Shown one piece after another: positions 23,629-35,774 of a stretch of DNA of 64,000 nucleotides (positions are counted from its first letter, which is position 1; every line of letters starts with the position of its first letter). Made by a program: the position numbers and the translations under genes. Source of the DNA: Tillandsia leiboldiana (Eukaryota; Streptophyta; Magnoliopsida; Poales; Bromeliaceae); contig CM055073.1 of the NCBI GenBank assembly GCA_029204045.2, forward strand, positions 28,381,366 through 28,445,365. The letters are read 5' to 3'. Under the pieces are notes generated by a model. It did no database searches. It had not been told where the DNA came from and worked only from the letters and a program-made list of their open reading frames with translations.

Positions 23629-23728
23629 NNNNNNNNNNNNNNNNNNNNNNNNNNNNNNNNNNNNNNNNNNNNNNNNNNNNNNNNNNNNNNNNNNNNNNNN
23701 NNNNNNNNNNNNNNNNNNNNNNNNNNNN
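23629..23728. other. Assembly gap (100 N)
   Basis: A run of exactly 100 N, a conventional placeholder. By comparison with the outer element about 2.1 kb of LTR and about 2.9 kb of gag-PR-RT sequence are missing, so the true gap is probably near 5 kb. Confidence 0.95.
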
Positions 23729-25972
23729 TGGCCACTTGGTATCAGCGCAGGTGGTGGCAAGTTGGACCCGACGAAGATTGGACAAAGGTCGAGGATTGGC
23801 CGGCGCCGTGACGGTGGACTGAGGTCCGGAGCTTTCTGGGCTTGGCAGGCTACTACCGTCGGTTTGTCGAGGGCTTTGCGAAGCTCTCTACTCCCCTGAC
23901 CTGTTTGACAGGACGGGGGATGAGGTTCATTTGGACTGAGCAGTGTCAGCTGAAGTTTTGAGGAGCTGAAGAGGAGACGATTTCAGCACCAGTTCTTACA
24001 CTGCCAGTGATGGGGTGATGGCTACGTGATTTATTAGTGACGCCTCGCACAGCGGTTGGGTTGTGTCTTGATGCAGCATGGGAGGGTAATTGGCTTATGC
24101 TTCACGTCAACTAAAGGATTATGAGAAAGAATTACCCTACTCATGATTAGAGCTGGCAGCTGTGGTGTTCGCATTGAAGCTTGTGGCGGCATTACTCTAC
24201 GGTGAGCATTGTGAGATCTCCCAAGGATCATTAAGAGTTAAAGTATATGTTTACTCAAAAGGAGCTGAACCTGAGGCAACGCCGGTGGTTGGAGTTACTG
24301 AAGGATTACGATGTGAGTATCCTCTTATCATCCGGCACGGCCAATGTGGTAGCAGAGCTTTGAGTCGGAGGTCAGTGCAGAGCTTGAGCATGTTGGTCAC
24401 ACAGCAGGCCCGGCTGATTGAGCAGTTGAGGCGACTACAGATTGAGGTTGTATCCCTGGGGGCTCTGCTAGACTGATTGTCTATGGTCTTGCAGCCCACT
24501 CGTTGGACAGGATTAGGGAGACACAGAGTGAGGACCCCCACTTGGAGAGGATTAGATAACACAGATTCAGGCAGATCTATAGGGGATTTTACAGTGGATA
24601 GCTCGGGAGTACTGCGGTACAGGGACCGAGTGTGTGTGCCTTCGGATTCAGAGATCAGAGACCAGATTTGGGTGAGGCTCATTATACACCTTATACCATT
24701 CATCCTGGTGGTTACTAAGATGTATAAGGACTCAAGGCCATTTTGGTGGTCGGGAATGAAGCGGGACGTTGGAATGTGCGATTCGTGGCTCACTGTTTAA
24801 CTTGCAGCAAGTGAAAGCAGAGCACCGGGGTCTGCTGGCAAGTTTGCAAAGTCTTCCAATTTCCGAGTGGAAATGGGACCACATCACCATGGACTTTGTT
24901 ACAGGGCTGCCGAGAGCGCAGAGTGGAGCCGACGCGATTGGGTTATTGTTGATAGACTCACCAAGGCAGCGCATTTCTTGCCTGTTCAGATGACTTGGTC
25001 ATTGGAGCGTCTGGCACAGTTGTATTTGGACGAGATAGTGAGGCTACACGGGATACCTGCGTCGATTGTTTCAGATCGGATCCGAGGTTTGTGTCACGAT
25101 TCTGGGGGAGTTTACAGTCAGCTTTGGGGACCCAGCTCAATTCAGCACTGCATTCCACCCACAGACTGATGGCCAGTCGAGCGCACTATACAGACCCTTG
25201 AGGATATGCTGAGAGCGTGCGTTATGGATTTGGAGGGGGGTGGTACCGACACTTATCTTGGTTGAGTTTGCGTACAACAACAGCTATCAGGCGAGCATTC
25301 AGATGGCTCGTTTGAGGCGTTGTATGGACGCAAGTGTCGGTCACCCTTGTATTGGAGTGACGTGGGTGAGAGGAAGACTTTGGGACCAGATCTTCTTTGG
25401 AGGCTGAAGAGAAAGTCAGAGTTGTTCGTCGACACCTTGAGTAGCCCAGAGTGTCAGAGGAGTTATGCAGATACTCGACGGCGAGACCTGGAGTTTCAGA
25501 TTGGTGACCATGTATTCTTAAAGGTCTCGCCTTCGAAAGGGGTCGGAGATTTGGAGTGCGTGGGAAGCTTAGTCCCCGTTTTGTTGGACCTTTGAGGTAC
25601 TTGAGAGGGTAGGCCCTGTGGCTTATAGAGTTGCTCTTCCTCCACGTTTGGCCGTGGTGTACACGATGTTTTCATGTCTTACCTGATGAGGAGATATGTC
25701 TTTGATCCGTCGCATGTTGTTGACTTCACTCCCTTGGAGATCGGTGAGGACCTGGTTTACGAGGAGGGCCGTTGCGGATTCTTGCTCGTGAGGTGAGGGA
25801 ATTGCGCAACCGGATCATTCCGTATGTGAAGATCTTGTGGAGCAATCACGATGAGCGAGAGGTAACTTGGGAGCTAGAGACAGAGATGAGATCTGCATAC
25901 CCTTTTCTGTTCGAGATACTGGTTGAGGTACGCTGTTCTACCTTACTTCGTTTCGAGGACGAAACTTCCTTT
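23729..25972 (+). pseudogene. Degraded RNase H-integrase-chromodomain of the nested copy
   Basis: Aligning by eye to the outer pol, it starts at the connection domain (SFLGLAGYYR equivalent, about 23828-23860) and continues through RNase H, the zinc-binding segment, the integrase core (near 24870-25180, with MDFVTGLPRAQSGAD), YGRKCRSPLYWSDVGE near 25320-25375 and the chromodomain tail (RELRNRIIPYVKILWSNHDE, 25795-25855). Many one-base insertions and deletions break every frame. They are far denser than in the outer copy, and concentrated next to the gap. That could be real decay or poor consensus sequence. Confidence 0.85.
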
Positions 25973-25985
25973 TAGTGGGGGAGGA

Positions 25986-28900
25986 TGTAGTGGCCCACCC
26001 AATTCCCATTGCAGCGTTCTTCCGATGAATCCACTGTTAGAGCACCTAGCGTTGTGGGTATCTGGCCCATGGGGCGTCAATGGGATGCCACAGATGGACC
26101 CTGGTGTTATTATTAGCTGTGTAGGCCTTCGGCTGAGTTTGCCGAAATTTCGGAAAAGAATTAGGCCCAACAGAGTCGGAAATGGATTCAGCACGGAAAA
26201 AAACGCTTGAAAACGGCTATTTGCTTGTTTATTTCTGAGTCCGGATGCCCCAAAAACGGACTCCCGGAAGTTTTCAGTGGGAATTGGTGCATGGGAGGGG
26301 TGTAGACCGCCGGGATGCCACGTGGCGGACTGTCATTGGCCGGTTCAGGATGCGCGGTCCACAGAGCTGCGCGGCGGGGTGCACAGACCGGGCGCATGGA
26401 CACGTGGCACCGCTGATTGGCGGGCGCAAGGCGCGCGGTCTACCGGGTGAGCGCGGCGGTGCATGGACCAATGCGGGGCCACGTGGCAGCCTCCGGTTGG
26501 TCGGTGCATGCGGCGCGCGTCCACAGAATTCCAGTTGAATGCGTGGACCGGGTGTAGGGGACACGTGTCACCCTCGGTTCGCGGGCGCACCGTGCGCGGC
26601 GCACGGAGTCGGGGCCGGTACTCGGGGCGCGTGCCCACGTCGGGGCCATGCCGCGCGCCCGGCGCGGCCGCCGACCGGTCAGCGGGTCAACCGGGGAGGA
26701 CACGTCGCCCGCTGATTGGCGGGCGCCAACCGCCTCACTGTGCGGGGGCGGGCCACGTGGCAGACCGTGGGTGGCCGAACAGCTGTTTGCTGTTCAGCGG
26801 GCCACGTGGCGGCTCCTGGTGGATCGGGCGTGAACAGTGTTGGGCCGGCCCACACACTGTAGCCGCCGAATGTTCCGGGCGCCCGAATTTTTGGGCCCAA
26901 AGCCCATTGACTTGTTTTTCCGGGCTGTTTCGGGTGAGGCCTATAAAAAGGCCTCAAGGGGCCTCGTTTTGAAGCTTTTCCCGAAAGCTTTTCACTTGGA
27001 GCCCTTCACCAATTCTCTTCCTCTCCCTCTTGTGCATCTCTTGGCGGAAGTTCAGAATTTTTGGAGGCCGCGACGACGGCGACTTCTACATCGGGGTGCG
27101 GAGCGACGATCTACTGTTGGAGGCCATTTTCGTCGCAGTTTAGTCTTGGAGGTCTACCGGGCTACCCCGACATTATTTTGGACAATTTCTGCGGTGACGG
27201 TTTCGTAAGAGGTAAATCTACTTTTTTCGTGTTGGACACTTTTTCTGGATCCGAGCTTTTCTTGGGGTTCTGGGTACATTTTAACCCCCTTTGCGACTGT
27301 TGGTTGATTTGGACAGCACCTACTTGTCGGATTTTATCTCCTCATCCGGACATCGGAATTCGACGTTTCAGTACTCTATCGACATCTACTCTTCGCGAGG
27401 ATCGCCGTCATATTTTTATTGGTATTTTTGGAGGAAGTTTTTCAGGTGAAATTCGTGTTAATGGGACTGTTCACCACAGATTTTGGGGAATGTGGAATTT
27501 GTGTGAATTAAAGTGTAATTTTGGTGTATGTTTGTACCCAGGAGTTTGTGAGCACTCTACCGTGTTGTTGGCTTGGTGGGATTTGTGATTTGACAGTTGT
27601 GGGTTTCTCAGCTGTACGATTTCGGGCATTAGCACTTTCAGGTGGGTGACCTTGCTTCCAAGAACTCTGACTGTGTACTAATTCTATGTGTGTAGGACAT
27701 GCATGTTAGAAATTGGAGTATTAGCATGTGTAAAACTGTATGTTGTCTCTTGTATATCAGTTGTTGAATCTTTTGATTCCGCACTATGTTAAGTAATGAA
27801 ATCTTGGAATTTGACCTAGCACACTGTCATATGTATCATGTTCAGCCAGTCTGTAGAAAAACTCCAACTTGGGCTAGATTTTTATTGCTCTAGACATTCC
27901 ACATCACGATACTTTATTTCACCTTGGACTTAGCTTTTCCTCGCCCGAGTTGTGGGCCGAGAGGTCGGTTGGTTGTGGGATGCATTTGCACTCGTGTCTG
28001 GGGACCGAGTGGAGTTGATAGCAGTCTGTAGATTTGATTTCTTTGGGAGAGTGATAGTGATGGTAGATCTGGGTTCTTGGAAACTGTCAGAGAGACAGTG
28101 GGTTTCAGCTGTGTAGATTCCAGCTAGTGTGTGAGTCAGTGATGTTTGGTAGTCGATCTTATTGATCGAGGATTGGATCATAGCCTGCATGAGCCACATT
28201 TGAGCTTTACAGTAATACTATACAGTGATACTTATGGGTTACTTTGACTCGAGCGGGTCGCTCCCCTCGAGGGCCACTCCGGAGTAGGCGAGACCGGGTT
28301 GTGTACCGGTGTGAGTTTGAGATGTTCTTTAGCGACTTGTTGTTGCAGTGGTCCCTCTGGCTGTGCTTTCGTTGGCAGCCACGGACGCCCTACGTAAGTC
28401 CGCTCCTCCGGAACGTACGGCAGTAGGTTGGCGCAGGTTTTGACTGGACCCGATGTGGCAGTCAGTTTTGATTGGGTGATCAGGGAGGAGAGTTAGTTGT
28501 GGCATTATGTTCTTTTCTGTTCCACTGTTGAGCATCTAGATAGAGGCATAGTAGCTGTAGAGTTACCTTTCCCAGCTTTCCTTATAGCACTGCAATATGT
28601 TACTTTTGCCTCTGGTAGACTTAGTGGGCAAGACCGTCGGGCTTGTTGGCGGCACCCACTGAGAACTACTGTGGGATGTAGTTCTCACACCCGTCGTGGT
28701 GTTTTCTCCCCCAGGGACTTCTGCTCCGGTTCCTGCAGCTCTTGTTGCTGATCCAGCTCCTTCTGACCGAGGGTAAGGGCGTCGCGAGATAGATCCCCTC
28801 CTGTCGTCTTCAGTGTGTGAGTAGATGTACCCCCAGTTCCATTTTGGTGTATGTTATGTCGAGTGACTTTTGTAGTGAGGTTTTGAGTTGTACCTTCCTT

Positions 28901-29121
28901 TCCTGCTTTTAGAGAGACTCCTGTTTTCTGGTGAGGTTGGTCTGTATATTTGAGAGTTGTAGTTTTATTTTATGTATTTCTTTCCAGCTTTTCTCTTTCA
29001 GCTCTGATATCTGCTAGTGTAGATGTTTCCTTGCAGGTTAGTCGCTACGCCTATACGGGGCTTCCCGTATGGGCGGCGGATCTGTTGGCGAGCCGGGGCG
29101 CAGTATCGCCCCGGGGCGTGA
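25986..29121 (+). repeat. 3' LTR of the nested copy
   Basis: A 3,136-bp LTR, TGTAGTGG to GGGGCGTGACA, with TATAAAAAG at 26942-26950. It matches the outer LTRs in inverse orientation. The part after about 27000 is clean, while 25986-27000 shows extra one-base indels. Confidence 0.93.
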
Positions 29122-29220
29122 CAGGGTCCCCCAAAGCTGACTGTAAACTCCCCCAGAATCGTGACACAAACCTCGGATCCCGATCTGAAACAATCGACGC
29201 GGGTATCCCGTGTAGCCTCA

Positions 29221-31149
29221 CTATCTCGTCCAATACAACTGTGCCAGACGCTCCAATGACCAAGTCATCTGAACAGGCAAGAAATGCGCTGACTTGGTGA
29301 GTCTATCAACAATAACCCAAATCGCGTCGGCTCCACTCTGCGCTCTCGGCAGCCCTGTAACAAAGTCCATGGTGATGTGGTCCCATTTCCACTCGGGAAT
29401 TGAAAGACTTTGTAACTTGCCAGCAGGAACCCGGTGCGCTGCTTTCACTTGCTGGCAAGTTAAACAGTGAGCCACAAATCTTCCAACGTCCCGCTTCATT
29501 CCGGACCACCAAAAATGTGGCTTGAGGTCCTTATACATCTTAGTACCACCAGGATGAATGGTATAAGGTGTATAATGGGCCTCTCCCAAAATCTGGTCTC
29601 TGATCTCTGAATCCGAAGGCACACACACTCGGTCCCTGTACCGCAGTACTCCCGAGCTATCCACTGTAAAATCCCCTATAAGATCTGCCTGAATCTGTGA
29701 TCTAATCCTCTCCAAGTGGGGGTCCTCACTCTGCGTCTCCCTAATCCTATCCAACAGAGTGGGCTGCAAGACCATAGACATCAGCCTAGCAGAGACCCCA
29801 GGGGATACAACCTCAATCTGGAGTCGCCTCAACTGCTCAATCAACGGGGCCTGCTGCGTGACCAACATGCTCAAGCTCTGCACTGACCTCCGACTCAAAG
29901 CATCTGCTACCACATTGGCCTTGCCGGGATGATAGAGGATACTTACATCGTAATCCTTCAGTAACTCCAACCACCGGCGTTGCCTCAGGTTCAGCTCCTT
30001 TTGAGTAAACAGATACTTTAAGCTCTTATGATCCGTGTAGATCTCACAATGCTCACCGTAGAGGTAATGCCGCCACAGCTTCAATGCGAACACCACAGCT
30101 GCCAGCTCCAAATCATGAGTAGGGTAATTCTTCTCATAATCCTTTAGTTGCCGTGAAGCATAAGCAATTACCCTCCCATGCTGCATCAAGACACAACCCA
30201 AACCGCTGTGCGAGGCGTCACTGTAAATCACGTAGCCATCACCCATCACTGGCAGTGTAAGAACTGGTGCTGAAATCAGTCTCCTCTTCAGCTCCTCAAA
30301 ACTCCGCTGACACTGCTCAGTCCAAATGAACCTCATCCCCTTCCTAGTCAAACAGGTCAGGGGAGCAGAGAGCTTCGCAAAGCCCTCTACAAACCGACGG
30401 TAGTAGCCTGCCAAGCCCAGAAAGCTCCGGACCTCCGTCACCGTCGTCGGTCTCGGCCAATCCCGAACTGTATCGATCTTCGTCGGGTCAACTGCCACCC
30501 CTGCGGCTGATACCAAGTGGCCCAAAAATGCAACCTCCCGAAGCCAAAACTCGCACTTCTTAAGCTTGGCATACAGCTTCTTCTCACGTAGAAGCTGCAG
30601 CACTATCTTCAAGTGCTCCTCATGATCCACATCGATCCGGGAGTAGATCAAGATGTCATCAATGAACACAACCACAAACAAGTCTAAGTACGGCTGAAAT
30701 ACCCGGTTCATCAAATCCATGAATGCAGCTGGGGCATTAGTCAAACCGAACGGCATAACCGTAAACTCATAATGCCCATACCGGGATCGAAAAGCCGTCT
30801 TAGGGATGTCCTCGGCCCTCACCCTCAACTGGTGGTAACCTGACTGAAGATCAATCTTCGAAAACACTGTGGCTCCCTGCAACTGATCAAATAAATCATC
30901 TATCCGTGGAAGAGGGTACTTGTTCCGGATGGTCACTTTATTCAACTCCCGATAATCCACACACAAACGAAGCGACCCATCCTTCTTCTTCACAAATAAA
31001 ACTGACGCTCCCCACGGAGAAACACTAGGCCTGACAAAGCCCCTATCCATAAGATCCTGAAGCTGGGCCTTCAACTCCCTCAACTCGGCAGGTGCCATCC
31101 TATAAGGCGCCTTCGAGATTGGTGCGGTTCCCGGTACCACATCAATCAC
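29221..31149 (-). pseudogene. Reverse transcriptase, RNase H and integrase N-terminal half
   Basis: An open stretch of 642 residues from the outer element's pol. Reverse transcriptase: WGASVLFVKKKDGSLRLCVD (46-65) to FVVVFIDDILIYS, with the FIDD catalytic box at 162-165. RNase H: acidic residues in YSDAS (311), DLELA (348), YTDHKS (373) and ADALSR (416). Integrase zinc-binding H525, H532, C562, C565, then MDFVTGLP with the first core Asp at 595. The frame ends at ERLAQLYWTR because one T is missing; the nested copy still reads the expected form. The next 100 bases (29122-29220, other frame) hold DEIVRLHGIPASIVSDRDPR with the second core Asp, up to the nested insertion. The protein copies the RNA genome and inserts the DNA, but here it is broken. 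Confidence 0.93.
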
Positions 31150-31270
31150 AACTCCACCTCCCTCTCCGGCGGCATAGTCGTCAACTCAGGGGGAAACACA
31201 TCTGGGAACTCGCGGACAACAGGAATATCCTCGAGTCCCAGTGCCGCCGTAGGCACCTCCACAATCGTCG

Positions 31271-32314
31271 CTAAGAAGCGGTGCAGCCCCTACTAATCAT
31301 CCGCCTAGCCCTCGCCGAAGAAACAGTCATCGCAAAGAAGGTGCTCTGGCAGCCTCTGAAGACGAACTCCTCCTGTCCAGGCTCGCGGAGGGTCACCGTC
31401 CTCTCTCTGCAGTCTATAACAGCATAGTACCTCGACAACCAATCCATACCTAGCACGACGTCGAAATCCTGGAGCTGCCGCAAGACAAGCAAGTCTGCCG
31501 GCAAAATCCAGGATCCCAACTGCACAGGGCAATCCCTACAATACTCCTCGACATGCAAGACATGATCTGGTATCTGAACCTCTAATGCATGCGATAAAGA
31601 AACTACCTCTATACCATGAAGGGATGCAAATGCTCTACTGATAAAAGAATGCGATGCACCGGTATCAAAGAGAGTACGAGTACGAACTGCAGAAATCAAA
31701 ATAATACCTGCGACGACATGCTCTGCTGCTGTAGCATCCTCTACCTGAGCGGCATAGACTCGACCGCTCGGCGCCGGGGGATGTCGCTCTGGCTGTCGCG
31801 AGGACGAGGAAGCAAAGTCTGGCCTACCGGAGGTCGCCGAAGGTCCTGCTGACTGACGAGGAATGAAGGATGCAGAAGCTGATGAAGGAGCTGGGTAACC
31901 TGCCCTGGGGCACGCCCTCGCGAAGTGACCGGTCTGCCCGCAACGGAAGCAGCGGCCCTGACTCTGCGGGCACTGGGCCGGTGGGTGCGGTCCTCCACAA
32001 ATGACACAACGATCAGGGCGCGGCTGCCGCGAAGTCTGCTGCTGCTGCGAAGACTGCTGCTGCTGCGAAGACTGCTGCTGTCGAGGTGGTCGACGCTGCT
32101 GCTGCTGCTGGAACTGACGAGATCCCCCAGATCTCTGCCGCCCCTGATACCCCCGTCCCTGAGAGTGGAAACGGGGTGGTCTCGGGGGTCCCTGTCTACT
32201 CGACTGCCCCTCCTCAAACTGCGCCGGGCGCTTTGCCCCAGGAGTCACTACGGGGGCTGGAGCCACCTCTGCCATCACGACCTCACCACTCTCCACATAC
32301 AGTGCCTGCTCCAT
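31271..32314 (-). pseudogene. Gag zinc knuckles and aspartic protease
   Basis: An open stretch of 347 residues that continues gag in a third frame. After a Gln/Arg-rich region (66-98) come two CCHC knuckles, C-x2-C-x3-H-x4-C at 103-115 and CFRCGQTGHFARAC at 122-135, for RNA packaging. The retropepsin active site TLFDTGASHSFIS is at about 214-226, followed by DVVLGMDWL. The protein ends about 120 bases before the reverse transcriptase frame reopens at 31149; that gap contains the expected linker in shifted frames (for example LEDIPVVREFPDVFPP-like sequence), so another frameshift lies there. Confidence 0.92.
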
Positions 32315-33290
32315 CGAGGCCTCAGAGTCTGTAATCTGCGGGAGCGGACCAACTGATAAATGTCCCGACGCAACCCTCTCTCGAACATATAGATCCGGTG
32401 GGTCTCATCTCTGGCCACGTGGGGCATACAAGCCAACAGCCGATTGAAATCGGCTATGTACACGTGTACGGGCCTATCTCCCTGGCGAAGACTCCTCAGC
32501 TGCTCCTCCAAACTCTGCCGAACACTCTCGGGAAAGAAGGCCCAAGAAGCATACCACGAAACTCTGCCCAAGAGATAAACTGGGTCCCAGGCGGACCTGC
32601 GGGTCGCACACGCCGCCACCAGGCCTCGGCGTTGCTCTCCAGAAAATGAGTAGCCAACAGAACTCGAAACCTCTCATCAATAAAAAGGCTCTCGAAATGG
32701 CGCTCCATAGCTGTAACCCAAGACTCAGCCGCCCACGGCTCAGCACTCATACCCGAAAAGCGGGGTGGATCAAACTTGCGAAACCTCAACAAAAGACCCA
32801 CCAAAACCTGCTGCTCTGCCAAAGTCAAAGATCCCGTCGTCCCAGACGGTAGCCTACTGGAAACTGGCTTAGCCGGAACTGCTGGTGCAGGCTGCACAAC
32901 CGAGGGTGCCACAACAGGGGAAGAAGGCACCGGCGAACTCTCAGGGGGTACTACCGCCGGCTGCGCTCTCTGCTCCAACAAGAGCGTCAACCGACTCACA
33001 GCCTCCTCCTGGCGTCGAGACGCCTCAGCCAACTGTGCCACCTGGGCACGGAGCTCCAAAACCTCGCTCTGCTGTCCCTGCCCCGAGTCCTCCTGCTCGG
33101 GCTCAGATGACGAAGGCTGCGAACGCGTCACCATCGAGCGTCGAGGAGGCATCCCCACCTGAGGGACAAGGCAAACAATCAGAACCCAAATCATCTCTCG
33201 ACCCAATCTAGCGAAAGTCAGAAGGCATGTCCCCCTTCCCGAAGTACTATGTTGTCTGCAGCCAACATAGTTGCCACCGAAGGAAGACAT
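32275..33290 (-). pseudogene. Gag N-terminal and capsid region, frameshifted
   Basis: The likely start is MPPRRSMVTRSQPSSS (near 33150). It is followed by a predicted coiled coil (EVLELRAQVAQLAEASRRQEEA), a Pro-rich spacer and the retrotrans_gag domain (LRFRKFDPPRFSGMSAEPWA, WVTAMERHFESLFIDE, AEAWWRRV, ISWAEFRGMLL). Near 32535-32545 the frame slips by extra bases and gag continues in another frame (FFPESVRQSLEEQLRSLRQG, HRIYMFERGLRRDIYQLVRS) to about 32330. There a second slip leads into the zinc-knuckle frame. Two one- or two-base frameshifts in a young element are unexpected and could be base-calling errors. Confidence 0.9.
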
Positions 33291-33429
33291 GTCAATCGCT
33301 CACCCCGAACCGCTCGGGAGAGTTAGAAATCCAATCAGGACTCTCGCTAAAATCACGGCTCTCACGCGAGTCATCCTAGGGTCCAACCATAAGCCTAGGG
33401 TTCCTAAGTCCTCCAAGACCTACATCCTA

Positions 33430-33442
33430 GGCTCTGATACCA
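33430..33442 (-). other. Primer-binding site, initiator Met tRNA
   Basis: On the minus strand TGGTATCAGAGCC lies 8 bp inside the 5' LTR. It is the usual complement of the 3' end of initiator methionine tRNA, and fixes the orientation of the element. Confidence 0.95.
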
Positions 33443-35630
33443 CTCTAATCTGTCACGCCCCGGGGCGATACTGCGCCCCGGCTCGCCAACAGATCCGCCG
33501 CCCGTACGGGAAGCCCCGTACAGGCGTAGCGACTAACCTGCAAAGAAACATCTACACTAGCAGATATCAGAGCTGAAAGAGAAAAGCTGGAATAAAAATA
33601 CATAAAATAAACTACAACTCACAAATATACAGACCAGTCTCACCAGAATACAAGAGTCTCTCAGAAAAGCAGGAAAGAAAGGTACAACTCAAAACCTCAC
33701 TACAACAGTCACTCGACATAACACACACCAAAATGGTACTGGGGTACATCTACTCACACACTGGAGATGACAGGAGGGGATCTATCTCGCGACGCCCTTA
33801 CCTCGGTCAGAAGGAGCTGGATCAGCAACAAGAGCTGCAGGAACCGGAGCAGAAGTCCCTGGGGAGAAAACACCACGATGGGTGTGAGAACTACATCCCA
33901 CAGTAGTTCTCAATGGGTGCCTCCAACAAGCCCGACGGTCTGCCCACTAAGTCTACCAGAGGCAAAAGTAACATATGCAGTGCTATAAGGAAAGCTGGGA
34001 AAGGTAACTCTACAGCTACTATGCCTCTATCTAGATGCTCAACAGTGGAACAGAAAGAACATAATGCCACAACTAACTCTCCTCCCTGATCACCCAATCA
34101 AAACTGACTGCCACATCGGGTCCAGTCAAACCTGCGCCAACCTACTGCCGTTACGTCCCGGAGGAGCGGACTTACGTAGGGCGTCCGTGGCTGCCAACGA
34201 AAGCACAGCCAGAGGGACCAATGCAACAACAAGTCGCTAAAGAACATCTCAAACTCACGCCGGTACACAACCCGGTCTCGCCTACTCCGGAGTGGCACTC
34301 GAGGGGAGCGACCCGCTCGAGTCAAAGTAACCCATAAGTATCACTGAAAAGTATCTCTGTAAAGCTCAAATGTGGCTCATGCAGGCTATGATCCAATCCT
34401 CGATCAATAAGATCGACTACCAAACAAATCACTAACTCACTCACTGGCTGGAATCTACACAGCTGAAACTCACTGTCTCTCTGACAGTTTCCAAGAACCC
34501 AGATTTACCATCACTATCACTCTCCCAAAGAAATCAAATCTACAGACTGCTATCAACTCCACTCGGTCCCCAGACACGAGTGCAAATGCATCCCACAACC
34601 AACCGACCTCTCGGCCCACAACTCGGGCGAGGAAAAGCTAAGTCCAAGGTGAAATGAAGTATCGTGATGTGGAATGTCTAGAGCAATAAAAACCTAGCCC
34701 AAGTTGGAGTTTTCTACAGACTGGCTGAACATGATACATATGACAGGGGTGCTAGGTCAAATTCCAAGATTTCATTACTTAACATAGTGTAGGAATCAAA
34801 AGATTCATCAACTGATATACAAGATACAACATACAGTTTTACACATGCTAATACTCCAATTTCTAGCATGCATGATCCTACACACATAGAATTAGTACAC
34901 AGTCCAGAGTTCTTGGAAGCAAGGTCACCCACCTGAAAGTGCTAACTGCCCGGAATCGTACAGCTGAGAAAGCCCAAAACAGTCCAATCACAGATCCCAC
35001 AAAGCCAACAACACGGTAGAAGTGCTCACAACCTCCTGGGTACAAACATACACCAAAATTACACTTTAAACCACACAAATTCCAAAATCCCAAAATCTGT
35101 GATGAACAGTCCCATTCACACGAAATTTTCACCTGAAAAACTTCCGCCAAAAATTCCAATAAAAATATGACGGCGATCCTCGCGAAGAGTAGATGTCGAT
35201 AGAGTCCTGAAACGTCGAATTCCGATGTCCGGATGAGGAGATAAAATCCGACAAGTAGGTGCTGTCCAAATCAACCAACAGTCGCAAAGGGGGTTAAAAA
35301 TGTACCCAGAACCCCAAGAAAAGCTCGGATCCAGAAAAAGTGTCCAACACGGAAAATGTAGATTTACCTCTTACGAAACCGTCACCGCAGAAATCGTCCA
35401 AAAATAACGTTGGGGTAGCCCGGTAGACCTCCCAGACTAAACTGCGACGAAAATGGGCCTCCAACAGTAGATCGTCGCTCCGCACCCCGATGTAGAAGTC
35501 GCCGTCGTCGCGGCCTCCAAAAATTCTGAACCTTTGCCAAAAGATGCACAAGAGGGAGAGGAAGAAAATTGGTGAAGGGCTCAATGGCTAAAGCTCTCGG
35601 GAAAAGCCTCTAAAGTGAGCCCCAAGGGGC

Positions 35631-35639
35631 CTATTTATA
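35631..35639 (-). promoter_or_regulatory. TATA box of the chromovirus LTR
   Basis: TATAAATAG on the minus strand inside a palindromic GGCCTA..TAGGCC context. It is preserved in the 3' LTR (about 20764-20772) and as TATAAAAAG in the nested copy (26942-26950). Transcription would start about 30 bp downstream, near 35600. Confidence 0.75.
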
Positions 35640-35774
35640 GGCCTCACCCGAAATCAGCCCAAAAAGACAAGTCAATGGGCTTTCGGACCCAACTTTCGGG
35701 CGCCCGGTACTTTCGGGCGGCTACAGTGTTGGGCCGGCCCAACACTGTTCACGCCCGAATCCACCAGGTGCCGC

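Larger units (their letters stand above)
22599..29121 (+). mobile_element. Nested chromovirus copy, same family, opposite orientation, with gap
   Basis: On the + strand there is TGTAGTGG at 22599, LTR sequence to the gap at 23629, degraded RNase H-integrase-chromodomain sequence 23729-25972, purine tract 25973-25985 and a 3' LTR 25986-29121. GGGTC flanks both ends (22594-22598 and 29122-29126), and joining the flanks restores the outer integrase reading at SALG-TQLRF. It is therefore a bona fide later insertion into the outer element. The 100-N gap has removed the rest of the 5' LTR, gag, protease and reverse transcriptase from the assembly. Confidence 0.93.
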
